Shown here: in pieces, positions 1 to 6,894 of the stretch
Position numbering within the stretch: position 1 is the first letter of the stretch
Layout: each line of letters starts with the position of its first letter
Source of the DNA: Aphodomonas sp964553125
Lineage (GTDB): Bacteria > Bacillota > Clostridia > Christensenellales > Aristaeellaceae
Assembly: GCA_964553125.1 (NCBI GenBank)
Contig: CAZKJW010000095.1
Span: 1 to 8,993, forward strand
Direction of reading: 5' to 3'
Length of the DNA: 8,993 bases
Position numbers and translations under genes: made by a program
The notes under the pieces: model-generated
The model's database searches: none
What the model saw: the letters and a program-made list of their open reading frames with translations, nothing else
Told to the model about the DNA's origin: nothing

Positions 1-280
1 GCGGTGCATCCCACCGGCTTCGCAGGCGGTTTGAATTGCTATGAGGAGAGCTTCGACTGGCTTGCGGACAGGGACGCAGCCGCATCCGCCGCCGGATTTT
101 TTTCTGACAAACCGCCCGCCGGAGAGTGTTCCGGCGGGCCGATTTGTATGCTTCAGCGGAAAACAACCGCCGACTGGGCCGGTGAAATAAAAGGCTTTCG
201 CTTCAAGAAAACCGGGCAAAAGCCGCGCTTGACTACACGATTCAGAGCGCCTTGGGACGCAGCAAATTCGCCTTAAAGGC
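1..280. repeat. Structured direct repeat, copy 1 (280 bp)
   Basis: First full copy of a long direct repeat; the next copy starts at 281 with the same 45 bases and stays over 90% identical by eye. No reading frame looks like a real protein. Potential hairpins are ACCG/CGGT (13-16/27-30), ATCCG-CCGC-CGGAT followed by T7 (84-103), GCCCGCCGGA/TCCGGCGGGC (114-123/130-139), an imperfect stem at 167-185, GGCTTTCGC against GCAAAAGCC with one mismatch (193-201/216-224), and the near-palindrome CGCCTT-A-AAGGCG at the junction with copy 2 (269-281). A motif resembling a ribosome binding site (AGGAGAG, 43-49) has no convincing start codon behind it. The GGGACGCAGC decamer occurs twice in the unit (71-80 and 254-263). 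Whether it is a transcribed RNA, a REP-like element or the remains of a duplicated gene cannot be decided here. The array probably extends left of the window. Confidence 0.85.
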
Positions 281-565
281 GCGGTGCATCCCACCGGCTT
301 CGCAGGCGGTTTGAATTGCTATGAGGAGAGCTTCGCATGGCTTGCGGACAGGGACGCAGCCGCATCCGCCGCCGGATTTTTTCTGACAAACTGCCCTCCG
401 GAGAATGAAAGAGTCCGGCGGGCCGATTTGTATGCTTCAGCGTAAAACAACCACCGGCTGGGCTGGTGGAATAAAAAGGCTTTCGCTTCAAGAAAATCGG
501 GCGAAAGCCGCGCTTGATTACACGATTCAGAGCGCCTTGGGACGCAGCAGATTCGCCTTGAAGGC
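281..565. repeat. Structured direct repeat, copy 2 (285 bp)
   Basis: Second full copy, directly abutting copy 1. Differences from copy 1 are scattered substitutions, a T6 instead of T7 tract (377-382), and a longer hairpin loop (403-413). Two stems are better paired here than in copy 1: CCACCGGC/GCTGGTGG with a TGG loop (451-469, eight pairs including one G-T), and GGCTTTCGC/GCGAAAGCC (478-486/501-509, nine perfect pairs, 14-nt loop). The GC-rich stem at 393-402/414-423 has one mismatch (T397 opposite C419). The junction palindrome is CGCCTT-G-AAGGCG (554-566). The loop and indel differences do not preserve a reading frame, which argues against a coding repeat. Confidence 0.85.
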
Positions 566-703
566 GCGGTGCATCCCGCCAGCTCAACTGCTGGTTTTGA
601 CCCCTATGAGGAGAGCTTCGACTGGCTTGCGGACAGGGACACAGGCGCATCCGCCGCCGGATTTTTTCTGATAAACCGCCCGCCGGAGAGTGTTCCGGCG
701 GGC
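566..703. repeat. Structured direct repeat, copy 3 (partial, 138 bp)
   Basis: Third copy, cut off after the GC-rich hairpin, where the 3' end of the neighbouring minus-strand gene begins. Bases 578-600 differ from copies 1 and 2, but they still form a hairpin (CCAGC-TCAACT-GCTGG, 579-594). The following stretch, 604-639, is almost identical to the other copies. The ATCCG-CCGC-CGGAT hairpin plus T6 is kept (649-667), and so is the perfect ten-pair GC-rich stem (678-703). Confidence 0.8.
678..703 (-). terminator. GC-rich hairpin 3' of the ferritin-like gene
   Basis: A perfect ten-pair stem, GCCCGCCGGA (678-687) and TCCGGCGGGC (694-703) with a 6-nt loop, lies 18 bases past the stop codon of the minus-strand gene at 722. 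On the minus strand the stem is followed by GGTTTATC and, further on, an A-rich stretch, so the T tract is poor. It is part of the repeat unit and is only a possible terminator or transcript-end stabiliser for that gene. Confidence 0.4.
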
Positions 704-721
704 TTTCGCATCTGCGCGCGC

Positions 722-1156
722 TTACAGGTAGCCGCGGAGATCCACGGCGAGCTTCTGCTCCAGATTCACCAGTTTTTTTGCGATTTCCTTCGAGCCTTCA
801 TCGGCGGCCTTGTATTCGTTGAGGTATTTGTGCAGCGATTTGACGCCCATGTTGCAGCCGTCGGTCATCAGGTCGGCGATGGTTTCATCGCCGGGCTTTA
901 CGGCGAGCAGGGCGTTGTTTTTCACCCACGACATGCCCTTCGCCATGAGACCCGGCTCCTTGCCGTCATCCTGAAAGCGGCGCAGCGCCCGCTGAATTTC
1001 AGCGTCCAGCTCGTCGTGACGGCGGCGGCTTTCCGCAAGCACGCGCCGGAAGGCTTCGCACTGAATCCTGCCCGATACCTCGTCGATGGCTTCCATGCCC
1101 ATTTTCACGCCCGCATCGCATTCCCGCAGCAGCCGGACGGTATCCTGTTCAATCAT
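722..1156 (-). CDS. Small helical ferritin-like (DUF2383-type) protein
   Basis: A 144-residue soluble protein with no signal peptide or membrane segment. The sequence is strongly helical, with heptad-like stretches at about residues 3-28, 32-62, 88-115 and 119-142, as in a four-helix bundle. The C-terminal half (MGVKSLHKYLNEYKAAD, then KLVNLEQKLAVDLRGYL) resembles what I remember of clostridial proteins annotated as DUF2383 or ferritin-like. That link is by recall, not by search. I cannot identify a metal site; acidic and His candidates include E22, H48, E49, E53 and H109. The ATG at 1156 is supported by an AGGGGGA-type ribosome binding site at about 1163-1170. An upstream out-of-frame ATG at 1163 overlaps that site and is rejected. 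The gene is monocistronic: a terminator separates it from the upstream tRNA, and the repeat array lies downstream. No clear sigma-A promoter is visible. Stress or spore-associated roles are possible but unproven. Confidence 0.75.
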   Translation of the reverse strand: MIEQDTVRLLRECDAGVKMGMEAIDEVSGRIQCEAFRRVLAESRRRHDELDAEIQRALRRFQDDGKEPGLMAKGMSWVKNNALLAVKPGDETIADLMTDGCNMGVKSLHKYLNEYKAADEGSKEIAKKLVNLEQKLAVDLRGYL

Positions 1157-1250
1157 GGCGCATTCCCCCTTTTCCTAAAGCGCAGTGTGCCCGGAAAAGC
1201 GCCGCGCGATGCGGCGGAAGCGGCATTTGTCTGCGCGCTATTTGCGCAAT

Positions 1251-1286
1251 AAAAAAACGCCCGCGCGCTGCCAAAGCGCATGGGCG
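1251..1286 (-). terminator. Rho-independent terminator of the tRNA-Arg transcript
   Basis: On the minus strand, CGCCC-AT-GCGC, a 7-nt loop, GCGC-GC-GGGCG (1286-1258) is followed directly by T7 (1257-1251). It lies 12 bases past the end of the tRNA and should end its transcript before the ferritin-like gene. Confidence 0.85.
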
Positions 1287-1297
1287 ATGAAAAAAAG

Positions 1298-1371
1298 CGT
1301 CCCAGAAGGGATTCGAACCCCCGGCCTCACGCTTAGGAGGCGTGCGCTCTATCCAACTGAGCTACTGGGAC
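1298..1371 (-). tRNA. tRNA-Arg (anticodon CCU)
   Basis: Complete cloverleaf on the minus strand. The acceptor stem is GTCCCAG/CTGGGAC and the D arm is GCTC/GAGC. The anticodon stem is CACGC/GCGTG with loop CTCCTAA, giving anticodon CCT, which reads AGG. The variable loop is five bases. The T arm is GGGGG/CCCTT with loop TTCGAAT. G at 1298 is the discriminator base and CCA is not encoded, so it must be added after transcription. A strong promoter lies upstream and an intrinsic terminator downstream, so the gene stands alone. Confidence 0.97.
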
Positions 1372-1423
1372 ACGCGGCGCACGCGCGCTTCCGGGCGGAA
1401 AACGCACATCCGACACAGCGGTT

Positions 1424-1452
1424 AGTATCGCACGAAAAGCCCGAATTGTCAA
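1424..1452 (-). promoter_or_regulatory. Sigma-A promoter of tRNA-Arg
   Basis: Minus-strand TTGACA (1452-1447), a perfect -35, is separated by exactly 17 bases from GATACT (1429-1424). Transcription would start near 1417, about 45 bases before the tRNA. Confidence 0.8.
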
Positions 1453-1468
1453 GTGCGCGCGCGGCGCG

Positions 1469-1506
1469 GCAAAATTTTGCACGGCGGATTTTTTTGCCGC
1501 GGGCAA
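1469..1506. promoter_or_regulatory. Palindromes between divergent promoters (possible operator)
   Basis: A perfect 12-bp palindrome, GCAAAATTTTGC (1469-1480), and an inverted repeat, TTGCC-GCG-GGCAA (1494-1506), lie between the tRNA promoter and the GH65 promoter. The GGCAA arm is also inverted relative to TTGCC at 1512-1516, inside the -35. Positions just upstream of and across a -35 suit a sugar-responsive regulator, but no regulator gene is present and the palindrome lacks the central CG of typical LacI or CcpA sites. Confidence 0.3.
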
Positions 1507-1511
1507 TCACC

Positions 1512-1540
1512 TTGCCCTGCGGCGCGCTTGGTGTTATGAT
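1512..1540 (+). promoter_or_regulatory. Sigma-A promoter of the maltose phosphorylase operon
   Basis: TTGCCC (1512-1517), 17 bases, then TATGAT (1535-1540). The predicted start is near 1547, leaving a leader of about 60 bases. The leader can form a small hairpin, TTCG(G)GCGC-GCA-GCGCCGAA, at 1562-1581, just before the ribosome binding site. Confidence 0.7.
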
Positions 1541-1605
1541 AAACATGCATGGAGTGAATCATTCGGGCGCGCAGCGCCGAAACCATACAAAGGAGCGGAT
1601 GACCG

Positions 1606-3897
1606 GTGAAAACGCTTTTTTCCATTGACCCATGGAAGCTGACGGAGACGCAGCTGCATCGCGACGAGATGCGGCTGAGCGAGTCGCTCACTTCAACCGG
1701 AAACGCGCACATGGGCGCGCGCGGCAATTTTGAGGAGAAATATTCCGGCGACAGCCATCCCGGCACATACCTTGCGGGCGTGTGGTTTCCGGACAAAACG
1801 CGCGTCGGCTGGTGGAAAAACGGATACCCCGAGTATTTTGGCAAGGTGCCCAACGCGCCGGCGATTCTGGAGATCGGCGTGCGCGTGAACGGCGAGGAGA
1901 TCGATCTGGCGCGCAATGAGGTCGCCGCGTTCCGGCGGGAGCTGGATATGGAGCACGGCATTCTTTCGCGCGCGTTCACGGTGCGCTTTGCGCAGGGCGA
2001 GGCGGCGTGCGAGACGGAGCGCTTCTTCTCGGCGGCGCGGCCGGAAATTCTTGCCATCCGCTATCGCGTTACGCCGTCGTTCGACGCGGAGGTGTGCTTC
2101 ACCCCCGCCGTGGATGCGAACGTCCGCAACGAGGACAGCAACTATGGCGGCACGTTCTGGCAGCCGAAGGGCGAGGGCGCCGAGGAAGAAAAATCGTGGA
2201 TTCTCTCGCAGACAAAGGAGAACGAGTTCGGCACGCCGCGCTTTACGGTCTGCTGCGCGTTTTCGTGCGGCGGGGGCGAGCACGGCGCGGCGCAGGGACG
2301 CGCGCAGCGCGCCGTGACAAAAACCGTCCGCGCGGGAGAGACGGCGGAGCTGGTGAAGCTGGTTGCCGTCGCCACGTCGCGCGATTTTGCGGAGGACGAC
2401 GAGCTGAAGGCGCATACGCTCGACGCGCTGGTCACGGCGGAGAGCGCCGGCTACGACGCGCTGCGCCGCGAACAGGCCGACGCGTGGCGCGCGCGCTGGG
2501 ACAACATGGACGTTGTGATTGAGAACGATGCGGCGGCGCAGCAGGGCATCCGGTTTAATCTTTTCCAGCTGCTTTCCACCTATGACGGCAGCGACCCGCG
2601 GCTGAACATCGGCCCCAAGGGCTTCACAGGCGAAAAATACGGCGGCGCGACCTATTGGGATACCGAAATGTTCTGTCTGCCGATGGTGCTTTCCACGCTC
2701 GGACAGGATGCAGCGAAGGCGCTTTTGCGCTATCGGTTCGATCAGCTGCCGCAGGCGATGGCCAACGCAAAGAAGCTCGGCTGCGCCGGCGCGCTCTACC
2801 CCATGGTGACCTTCACCGGCGACGAATGCCACAACGAGTGGGAGATCACCTTCGAGGAGATTCACCGCAACGCCGCGATTTTCTACGCCATCTGGTATTA
2901 CTACACCTACACGGGCGACAAGGATTACCTCAAGCAATACGGAATGCCCGTCATGCTGGAAATCTGCCGCTATTGGGTCAGCCGCGTCAGCTGGCAGCCC
3001 AAGCGGCGCAAGTATATGATTCTCGGCGTGACCGGCCCGAACGAATACGAAAACAACGTCAACAACAACTGCTATACGAACCGCATGGCGAAGTTCTGCT
3101 TGGAGACGTTCTTTGATCTGGTGCAGTATGTGACCGGCGCAATCTGTGTGCGCGATCGCGGAATGGACGGGCCGGAGCTTCTGCGCTTTGCGCGCGTGGC
3201 GAAGAACCTGTATCTGCCCGAGCGGAACGACGGCCTTTGCGAGCAGCAGGACGGCTTCTTTGACAAAGACCTGCGCGACGTATCCACGCTTGCGCCCGAA
3301 GAACGGCCGCTCAACCAGCACTGGAGCTGGGACCGCATTCTGCGCAGCTGCTTCATCAAGCAGGCGGACGTGCTGCAGGGCATGTATTGCCTGCGCCACC
3401 TCTACCCCAACGATGTGATTCGCCGCAACTTCCTCTACTACGAGCCGATGACCGTACACGAGAGCAGCCTTTCGCCCTGCGTTCACGCGATTCTCGCCGC
3501 CCAGCTCGGCGAGGAGGAGAAGGCTGTGGAGATGTATGCGCGCACGGCGCGCCTTGACCTGGACAACATCAACAACGACACCGCGGATGGGCTGCATATC
3601 ACGTCCATGTGCGGCAGCTGGATGGCGATTGTGAAGGGCTTTGCCGGGATGCGGACGGAAAGGCAGGAGCTGCACATTGAGCCTTGCGCGCCGGAAGCGT
3701 TCGGCCCCTTCTCGTTCCGGATTATGTATCAGGAGCGGCTGGTTCAGGTTTCGCTGCGCGGGGACACCTGCTCGCTGCTGCTTGTCAGCGGCTCGCCGCT
3801 GATTATGTTCTTCTATGAAGAGTGCGTCGTGCTTCATAAGGGCAAGCTCGTCGAGTGCAAAATACCGCGCGGTTCCGGCGGGGAGGAAGAAGCATGA
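1606..3897 (+). CDS. mapA: GH65 disaccharide phosphorylase, probably maltose phosphorylase
   Basis: A 763-residue cytoplasmic enzyme, normal length for glycoside hydrolase family 65. Family members cleave an alpha-linked glucoside with phosphate and inversion, giving beta-glucose-1-phosphate and glucose. The expected layout is an N-terminal beta-sandwich (about 1-265), a linker, an (alpha/alpha)6 barrel (about 310-680) and a short C-terminal beta domain. The proposed general acid is E480 in TGPNEYENNVNNNCYTN, corresponding to Glu487 of the Lactobacillus brevis enzyme as I recall it. Phosphate-site motifs are KQAD (585-588), HESS (618-621) and HITSMCGS (664-671). The segment ECHNEWEITFEEIHRN (407-422), near the substrate loop, and GPNEY match maltose phosphorylases better than kojibiose or trehalose phosphorylases, but specificity is not proven. 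The start is GTG at 1606, with AAAGGAG at 1589-1595 ten bases away. An ATG at 1599 is out of frame and too close to that site. The stop overlaps the next start (ATGA), so translation is probably coupled to pgmB. Confidence 0.93.
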   Translation: MKTLFSIDPWKLTETQLHRDEMRLSESLTSTGNAHMGARGNFEEKYSGDSHPGTYLAGVWFPDKTRVGWWKNGYPEYFGKVPNAPAILEIGVRVNGEEIDLARNEVAAFRRELDMEHGILSRAFTVRFAQGEAACETERFFSAARPEILAIRYRVTPSFDAEVCFTPAVDANVRNEDSNYGGTFWQPKGEGAEEEKSWILSQTKENEFGTPRFTVCCAFSCGGGEHGAAQGRAQRAVTKTVRAGETAELVKLVAVATSRDFAEDDELKAHTLDALVTAESAGYDALRREQADAWRARWDNMDVVIENDAAAQQGIRFNLFQLLSTYDGSDPRLNIGPKGFTGEKYGGATYWDTEMFCLPMVLSTLGQDAAKALLRYRFDQLPQAMANAKKLGCAGALYPMVTFTGDECHNEWEITFEEIHRNAAIFYAIWYYYTYTGDKDYLKQYGMPVMLEICRYWVSRVSWQPKRRKYMILGVTGPNEYENNVNNNCYTNRMAKFCLETFFDLVQYVTGAICVRDRGMDGPELLRFARVAKNLYLPERNDGLCEQQDGFFDKDLRDVSTLAPEERPLNQHWSWDRILRSCFIKQADVLQGMYCLRHLYPNDVIRRNFLYYEPMTVHESSLSPCVHAILAAQLGEEEKAVEMYARTARLDLDNINNDTADGLHITSMCGSWMAIVKGFAGMRTERQELHIEPCAPEAFGPFSFRIMYQERLVQVSLRGDTCSLLLVSGSPLIMFFYEECVVLHKGKLVECKIPRGSGGEEEA

Positions 3898-4529
3898 TTC
3901 GCGGCTATATTTTCGATCTGGACGGCGTATTGGTAGATACGGCGAAGTTCCACTATCTGGCGTGGAAGCGGCTGGCAAAGGAAATGTTCGGCTATGATTT
4001 CACGCCCGAGCAGAACGAGGCGTTCAAGGGCGTCAACCGCGTGGCGTGCATGAAGATTCTCGTCGGGCTTGCGGGCGCGGAGGTCTCGCCTGAGGAATTT
4101 GAGCGCGGAATGCGCCAAAAGAACGACTGGTACGTTGAAATGGTTCGCGGCATGACGCCCGACGACGCGCTGCCCGGCGCGCGGGCGTATGTGGAGGCGG
4201 CGCGGGCAAGAGGCATTCTCTGTGCGATTGGCTCGGCGAGCAAAAACTGCCGGCTGGCGCTTGAAAAGACGGCGCTTGCGCCCCTTTTTGACGCCGTGGC
4301 TGACGGCACTGTCGTCACGCGCGCAAAGCCCGACCCCGAGGTGTTCCTCAGGGCGGCGGAAATGCTCGGCTGTCGGCCGGAGGAGTGCGTCGTTTTTGAA
4401 GACTCGCAGGCCGGGCTGGACGCCGCGCGGGCGGGCGGCATGAAGTGCTGCGCCATCGGCAGCGCCGACGCGCTGCACGGCTGGGATTTCCTTGCGCCGG
4501 GGCTTGGAAGCTGCCCGCAGATTTCTTGA
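3894..4529 (+). CDS. pgmB: Beta-phosphoglucomutase (HAD family)
   Basis: A 211-residue cytoplasmic HAD-superfamily mutase that converts beta-glucose-1-phosphate to glucose-6-phosphate through a beta-glucose-1,6-bisphosphate intermediate. Motif I is FDLDGVLVDT, with the nucleophile D8 and the general acid/base D10. Cap residues H20 and R49 (in FKGVNR) match the positions in the Lactococcus lactis enzyme. Later motifs are GSASKN, AKPDPEVF (the motif III lysine) and FEDSQAG (the Mg-binding acidic pair). The start chosen is the ATG at 3894, giving MIRGYIFDLDG, with GGAGG at 3882-3886. A longer in-frame ATG at 3855 would add 13 residues inside the upstream gene and lacks a good site. The 4-nt overlap with the GH65 gene fits their shared pathway: the phosphorylase makes exactly the beta anomer this mutase uses. 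At 211 residues it is slightly shorter than the L. lactis protein, at the C-terminus. Confidence 0.96.
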   Translation: MIRGYIFDLDGVLVDTAKFHYLAWKRLAKEMFGYDFTPEQNEAFKGVNRVACMKILVGLAGAEVSPEEFERGMRQKNDWYVEMVRGMTPDDALPGARAYVEAARARGILCAIGSASKNCRLALEKTALAPLFDAVADGTVVTRAKPDPEVFLRAAEMLGCRPEECVVFEDSQAGLDAARAGGMKCCAIGSADALHGWDFLAPGLGSCPQIS

Positions 4530-4559
4530 TTTTTCCGTAAAAAATTCATCGATTGCGCC

Positions 4560-4588
4560 TTTCTTCCGGGCGTGCGGTGTTGTATAAT
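4560..4588 (+). promoter_or_regulatory. Promoter of cdaA-cdaR
   Basis: A perfect TATAAT at 4583-4588, 37 bases before the cdaA start. The -35 is weak: TTTCTT at 4560-4565 with a 17-base spacer is the best fit. TTGCGC at 4553 is too far away (24 bases). No good terminator lies between pgmB and this promoter, so some read-through from the sugar operon is possible. Confidence 0.65.
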
Positions 4589-4625
4589 GGAATAGAACAG
4601 AGCAAAAAGAGGAGGAACGCAGACG

Positions 4626-5501
4626 ATGCAGCAGCTGTGGCAGCGCGGTACCAGCTTGCTATGGTCGATCATCAGCCAGCCCACGGTCGTGGACATACTG
4701 GATATCGCCATTGTGGCGTTTCTGCTTTATAAACTGCTGATGCTGGCGAAGGATACGCGCGCTTCGCAGGTTCTCAAGGGCGTCGGCATTCTGTTTCTGC
4801 TGTATTGGGTGAGCGACTGGCTGCAGTTCCGCGCGGTGAGCTGGATTTTGCAGCTGGTTGTCAACAGCGGGCCGGTGGTGCTGGTCGTGCTGTTTCAGGA
4901 TGAATTGCGGCGCGCGCTGGAACGCATCGGACGCGCCGGTTCCGCAGCGCGCATCCGCGCGGGCGAAAAAAAAGAGCTTGGATCCAACGTAACGACCGAA
5001 ATCATCAACGCGCTGACGAGGCTTTCCCGCCGGCGCGTGGGCGCGCTGATCGTCATCGAGCGCAAGACCGGGCTTCAGGATATCATCGACACCGGCACGC
5101 GCATCGACTCCGAAATTTCCGCGCCGCTGATCGAAAACATTTTCGAGCCGAATACGCCGCTCCATGACGGCGCGGTGATCGTGCGCGGCTATCGCATCGA
5201 AGCCGCGGCGTGCATCCTGCCGCTGAGCCAGGACACCGGCATCAGCCGCGATCTCGGCACGCGCCACCGCGCGGCGCTGGGCGTTTCCGAGCTGACGGAC
5301 AGCGTGACGCTGATCGTCTCCGAGGAGACGGGCATCATCTCCATGGCGCGCGGCGGGCGCATCACCCGCTATCTGGACGCGGAGGGGCTCAAGCAGATTC
5401 TCGACGAATTCTTCGGCGACCGCGCCGATGAAAACATGAGCCTGCTTTCGCTGCTGCTCCCGCGCAGAAGCCACGAGGGAAAAAACGAAAACGAAAAATA
5501 A
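4626..5501 (+). CDS. cdaA: Membrane diadenylate cyclase CdaA
   Basis: A 291-residue enzyme that condenses two ATP to the second messenger cyclic di-AMP, which in Bacillota controls potassium and osmolyte transport and cell-wall homeostasis. Three N-terminal membrane helices are visible (about 21-41, 48-66 and 70-90), followed by the conserved FQDELRRALE segment (90-99), a linker and the cytoplasmic DisA_N cyclase domain (about 115-265). Both signature motifs are intact: DGA at 181-183 (in PLHDGAVIV) and RHR at 213-215 (in GTRHRAALG). The C-terminus (RRSHEGKNENEK) is short and charged. The start is ATG at 4626, with GGAGG at 4611-4615. Length and architecture match CdaA (DacA) rather than DisA or CdaS. 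cdaR follows after 30 bases, the standard pairing. Confidence 0.97.
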   Translation: MQQLWQRGTSLLWSIISQPTVVDILDIAIVAFLLYKLLMLAKDTRASQVLKGVGILFLLYWVSDWLQFRAVSWILQLVVNSGPVVLVVLFQDELRRALERIGRAGSAARIRAGEKKELGSNVTTEIINALTRLSRRRVGALIVIERKTGLQDIIDTGTRIDSEISAPLIENIFEPNTPLHDGAVIVRGYRIEAAACILPLSQDTGISRDLGTRHRAALGVSELTDSVTLIVSEETGIISMARGGRITRYLDAEGLKQILDEFFGDRADENMSLLSLLLPRRSHEGKNENEK

Positions 5502-5531
5502 ACCGCATTTCTGCGCAAAAGGAGGGAGACC

Positions 5532-6851
5532 ATGCAGACGCCCGTTCCGGAAAACAAGCCGAAGCCCGATTCCAGAGCAAAGCTCATCTGGAGGCGCGTC
5601 CGGCGGCATCCCTTCCTGAAGCTCACGGCGCTTGTGATGGCGATTCTTTTCTGGATGATCGTCATTGCGTCCGACCCCACGCTTGTGCGCCAGAAGGAAA
5701 TGACGGCGACGGTCACCGTGACCGGATCGGACACGCTGCGCACGCGCGGCTATGTGGTCATGGACGATCTGACGAGCGAGCCCATCACGGTGGAAATGAC
5801 CACGAAGGTGACGCAGGGCAACTACGACCGCGCGACGGCGGCCAGCTTCTCCCCGAAGCTGGATCTGACGCAGATCACGGCTACGGGCGAGCAGGAGGTT
5901 TTCTTCTCCGCCGGTTACAGCACCTACGGCGAGGTGCTTTCGTTTGAGCCGAAATCCATCAAGGTGAATGTGGAGCGCTATGTGACCCGCAGCCGCGTGC
6001 CCGTCGTGGTGCGCGTGACGGGCGATATGCCGCAGGGGCTGTGGCGCTCGGCAACGTCGTGCGACCCGAATCTGGTGTCCGTCAGCGGCCCCGCGTCGCT
6101 GGTGGAGCAGGTGCGCCGCGCGGTGGTGGAGCTTTCGCTGGAGGGGCTCAGCGCCGATGTGGAGGATCATCGCGCCGCTTCCGCAATCACGCTGGAAACG
6201 GCGGACGGACAGGCGATCGTTTCGCCGCTGCTGCGCGTCACGCTGGAATCGGTGACGATCGACTCCGCGAGCATCGAATGCAGCGTGCTGCCCACGCGCG
6301 AGGTCGCCGTGGACGCGGCCAGCGCCATCACCGGAACCCCGGCGCACGGCTATGAGGTCAGCGAAATCCGCATCTCTCCGGAAACGGTGACGGTGGCCGA
6401 CAGCGCGGAAGCGCTGGAAAAACTCGAAGCCATGTTTGTGCAGAACCCCGTGAGCGTGGAAGGCGCAACGTCGGATCTGCTGGTGACCGTGCCGCTTGCG
6501 GGCGCGACTGCGCATTCGTATTGCTCGGCGCGCGAGGTGGCGGTGAGCGTATCGGTTCGCGCCGCGACGCACACGCACACCTACAACGATCTGCCCGTGC
6601 GCGTGGAGAATCTCGCGCCGGGGCTGAAGGCTTCGCTGAGCCGCGCGAAGCTGGGCGCGGTGATTTCCGGCGCCTATCAGGATGTCGAAGGGCTCAAGGA
6701 CGCGGACATTCATCTCTATGTGGACGCGCAGGGGCTTGCGGCGGGCGTATACAACGTGGACGTGCAGTGCCGCGTGGATGGCACGGAGGCCTACGACTTC
6801 ACCCCGCAGCAGCAGACGATCACGCTGACAATTCAATCCGAGGCGGAATGA
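5532..6851 (+). CDS. cdaR: YbbR-domain regulator CdaR
   Basis: A 439-residue membrane-anchored protein with a basic cytoplasmic N-terminus (RRVRRHPFLK, 21-30), one membrane helix (about 30-47, ending in WMIVIASDPT) and an extracytoplasmic part of roughly four YbbR-like beta domains (about 55-135, 140-230, 235-320 and 330-435). Recognisable YbbR features are VTVTGSDTLRTRGYVV, and the pattern of PVVVRVTGDMPQG followed by VSVSGPASLVEQV in the second domain. CdaR binds CdaA and modulates cyclic di-AMP synthesis. GGAGG at 5521-5525 sits six bases before the ATG. It is cotranscribed with cdaA. glmM, usually the third gene, does not follow in this window. Confidence 0.95.
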   Translation: MQTPVPENKPKPDSRAKLIWRRVRRHPFLKLTALVMAILFWMIVIASDPTLVRQKEMTATVTVTGSDTLRTRGYVVMDDLTSEPITVEMTTKVTQGNYDRATAASFSPKLDLTQITATGEQEVFFSAGYSTYGEVLSFEPKSIKVNVERYVTRSRVPVVVRVTGDMPQGLWRSATSCDPNLVSVSGPASLVEQVRRAVVELSLEGLSADVEDHRAASAITLETADGQAIVSPLLRVTLESVTIDSASIECSVLPTREVAVDAASAITGTPAHGYEVSEIRISPETVTVADSAEALEKLEAMFVQNPVSVEGATSDLLVTVPLAGATAHSYCSAREVAVSVSVRAATHTHTYNDLPVRVENLAPGLKASLSRAKLGAVISGAYQDVEGLKDADIHLYVDAQGLAAGVYNVDVQCRVDGTEAYDFTPQQQTITLTIQSEAE

Positions 6852-6858
6852 AATCATG

Positions 6859-6894
6859 CCCCCGGTTCGTTGAATACCGGGGGACGGTTTTTTT
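6859..6894 (+). terminator. Terminator or attenuator after cdaR
   Basis: CCCCCGGT (6859-6866), a 9-nt loop, then ACCGGGGG (6876-6883) form an eight-pair stem 7 bases past the cdaR stop. T7 (6888-6894) follows, separated from the stem by ACGG. That gap is unusual. A second, mutually exclusive hairpin, GGACGG-T7-CTGTCC (6882-6900), would place the T tract in a loop. This is therefore either a terminator or a read-through regulator in front of the next gene. Confidence 0.65.

Noticed and set aside
1..703. CRISPR array
   Set aside because: The repeats are about 280 bp long and directly adjacent, with no spacers and no cas genes.
273..1252. Open frames within the repeat array (273-650 minus, 405-671 plus, 569-1252 plus)
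   Set aside because: Frames shift between repeat copies, composition is not protein-like, and the plus-strand one continues antisense through the ferritin-like gene.
3855..3893. Extended N-terminus for the beta-phosphoglucomutase
   Set aside because: It would add 13 residues not found in the family and lie inside the upstream gene; the ATG at 3894 has a good ribosome binding site and aligns with the family start.
1693..3978. A 761-residue open frame on the minus strand across the GH65 gene
   Set aside because: It is the mirror of a strongly supported enzyme in GC-rich DNA, with Arg/His/Ala-rich composition, no ribosome binding site and no recognisable domain.
4529..4548. AT-rich inverted repeat after pgmB as a terminator
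   Set aside because: ATTTTT-CCGTA-AAAAAT has no GC stem and would be too weak to terminate transcription.
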